NCBI GenBank assembly: GCA_934277865.1
Contig: CAKQVW010000040.1
Coordinates: 1 to 13,580 of the forward strand
Reading direction: 5' to 3'
DNA from: an uncultured Pseudobdellovibrionaceae bacterium
GTDB taxonomy: Bacteria; Bdellovibrionota; Bdellovibrionia; Bdellovibrionales; JAMPXM01
Length of the DNA: 13,580 nucleotides
Part shown: positions 12,911 through 13,580 of the stretch, in pieces
Layout: each line of letters begins with the position of its first letter
How positions within the stretch are numbered: the first letter of the stretch is position 1
Notes under the pieces: generated by a model
Seen by the model: the letters and a program-made list of their open reading frames with translations, nothing else
Told to the model about the DNA's origin: nothing
Database searches by the model: none
Translations under genes and position numbers: made by a program

Positions 12911-13580
12911 TCAAAACCGGAGGCCGATTTTTCCGCTGAGGACACTTTGTGTGTAACGGTCGAGCTGAAGCGCCACAAAAACGGAGTTCATACGAAAAGT
13001 TCCGCCGGCAACAGTGTGAAGAGTGCTGACGGTTTCTTGTTCCAGGAGCGACGAGTCGGTCACTCCGAGGCTGCCGCCGACAAAGGAACCAAAGGATTGC
13101 ATGACGCCAATTCCGGCATAGAGCGCGACTTCATTCACGTTGATTCCACCCATCAGATCGAGTCCGTAGGTGCGTGTGACCATTTGATTGGAAATGTCGG
13201 CGGTGTTCATGTGAACAACGAGGCTTGAGGAAAGTGGAAGCGAGGAGGCTTCAAAAAAGCTCCAGCGCACAACGCCGCCAAACTGCGAAAGTCGGTTTTG
13301 TTGGTTGTAGGGAATGAAGTGGATAAAAAAATCGAGACCCGAGTACAGACCTTTTCCGATAGTGAACTTGGGGATCGTCGTATCGGATTGCGGAACGGGA
13401 AGGCGATTCCCTAGGCGAGCGAGGTCTTCGGTCGGTATAGATTCGAACGAAAGACCAAACTCCAAACCACTATAGCCCCCAAGCGAATAAGGGTCTGAGA
13501 GAATCTTGGCGGCTGTGCCAAATCCCACAATCTTCAGTGCCTCTTGGCGGTCGGTCGAACTGAGGCCGGTTGGCAGAGTC
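12911..13580 (-). CDS. Outer-membrane beta-barrel protein, C-terminal part (5' end outside window)
   Basis: The frame is open to the right edge: upstream of the internal GTG at 13528 it reads 'TLPTGLSSTDRQEALKIV' without a stop, so the true start is outside and about 222 residues are visible. 'KILSDPYSLGGYSGLEFGLS' leads into a repeated alternation of hydrophobic and polar residues: 'SGLDFFIHFIPY', 'FGGVVRWSFFEASSLPLS', 'SLVVHMNTADIS', 'YGLDLMGGINVNEVALYAGI'. It ends in 'SGKIGLRF' with a C-terminal Phe, the signal recognised by the BAM assembly complex. No named family is recognised; the style is of small barrels abundant in Bdellovibrio-like bacteria. Convergent with rfaE2, with a 33-nt gap. 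Confidence 0.82.
   Translation of the reverse strand, partial: TLPTGLSSTDRQEALKIVGFGTAAKILSDPYSLGGYSGLEFGLSFESIPTEDLARLGNRLPVPQSDTTIPKFTIGKGLYSGLDFFIHFIPYNQQNRLSQFGGVVRWSFFEASSLPLSSSLVVHMNTADISNQMVTRTYGLDLMGGINVNEVALYAGIGVMQSFGSFVGGSLGVTDSSLLEQETVSTLHTVAGGTFRMNSVFVALQLDRYTQSVLSGKIGLRF

Overview
The window looks like a Gram-negative, flagellated bacterium of the Bdellovibrionota or an older 'deltaproteobacterial' relative. The evidence is an external flagellum (hook-junction genes), a csrA/fliW pair, several small outer-membrane beta-barrel proteins, a standalone heptose-1-phosphate adenylyltransferase for lipopolysaccharide, and an RDD membrane protein with a long Ala/Thr/Pro/Ser-rich N-terminus. 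This placement comes from gene order and protein style, not from a database search.

Region 1 (1-3152, + strand) is the end of a flagellar locus: the 3' part of flgK, then flgL, csrA and fliW. FlgK and FlgL form the junction between hook and filament. CsrA is a translational repressor, classically of flagellin mRNA, and FliW is the protein that relieves it. The csrA leader is unusually rich: a 12-bp hairpin, four GGA motifs and a six-codon upstream ORF. A 350-bp gap with tandem hairpins separates csrA from fliW.

Region 2 (3153-7809) holds genes I cannot name, all predicted to be exported. There is a two-gene operon (a propeller-like protein split by a long helical segment, then a thioredoxin-fold protein lacking active-site cysteines), an orphan cysteine-containing secreted protein preceded by a perfect 23-bp inverted repeat, and a convergent TraB/GumN (Tiki-like) lipoprotein. 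A hairpin terminator separates the last two.

Region 3 (7862-8491, - strand) is a small outer-membrane beta-barrel gene with a single in-frame TGA at codon 129. The same frame continues for 80 more barrel-like codons to a natural TAG. The upstream copy of the reading frame alone would make a truncated barrel.

Region 4 (8689-12877, + strand) is a tight operon: an exported protein with an SH3/FlgT-C-like middle domain, prmA (L11 methyltransferase), rsmE (16S rRNA m3U1498 methyltransferase), an RDD membrane protein, and rfaE2/hldC (heptose-1-phosphate nucleotidyltransferase). Gaps are 3, 6 and 12 nt, and the last pair overlaps. Two genes modify the ribosome and the others concern the envelope.

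Region 5 (12911-13580, - strand) is the C-terminal part of another outer-membrane beta-barrel protein, running off the right edge and convergent with rfaE2. No tRNA, rRNA, CRISPR array, transposase or insertion sequence is visible.
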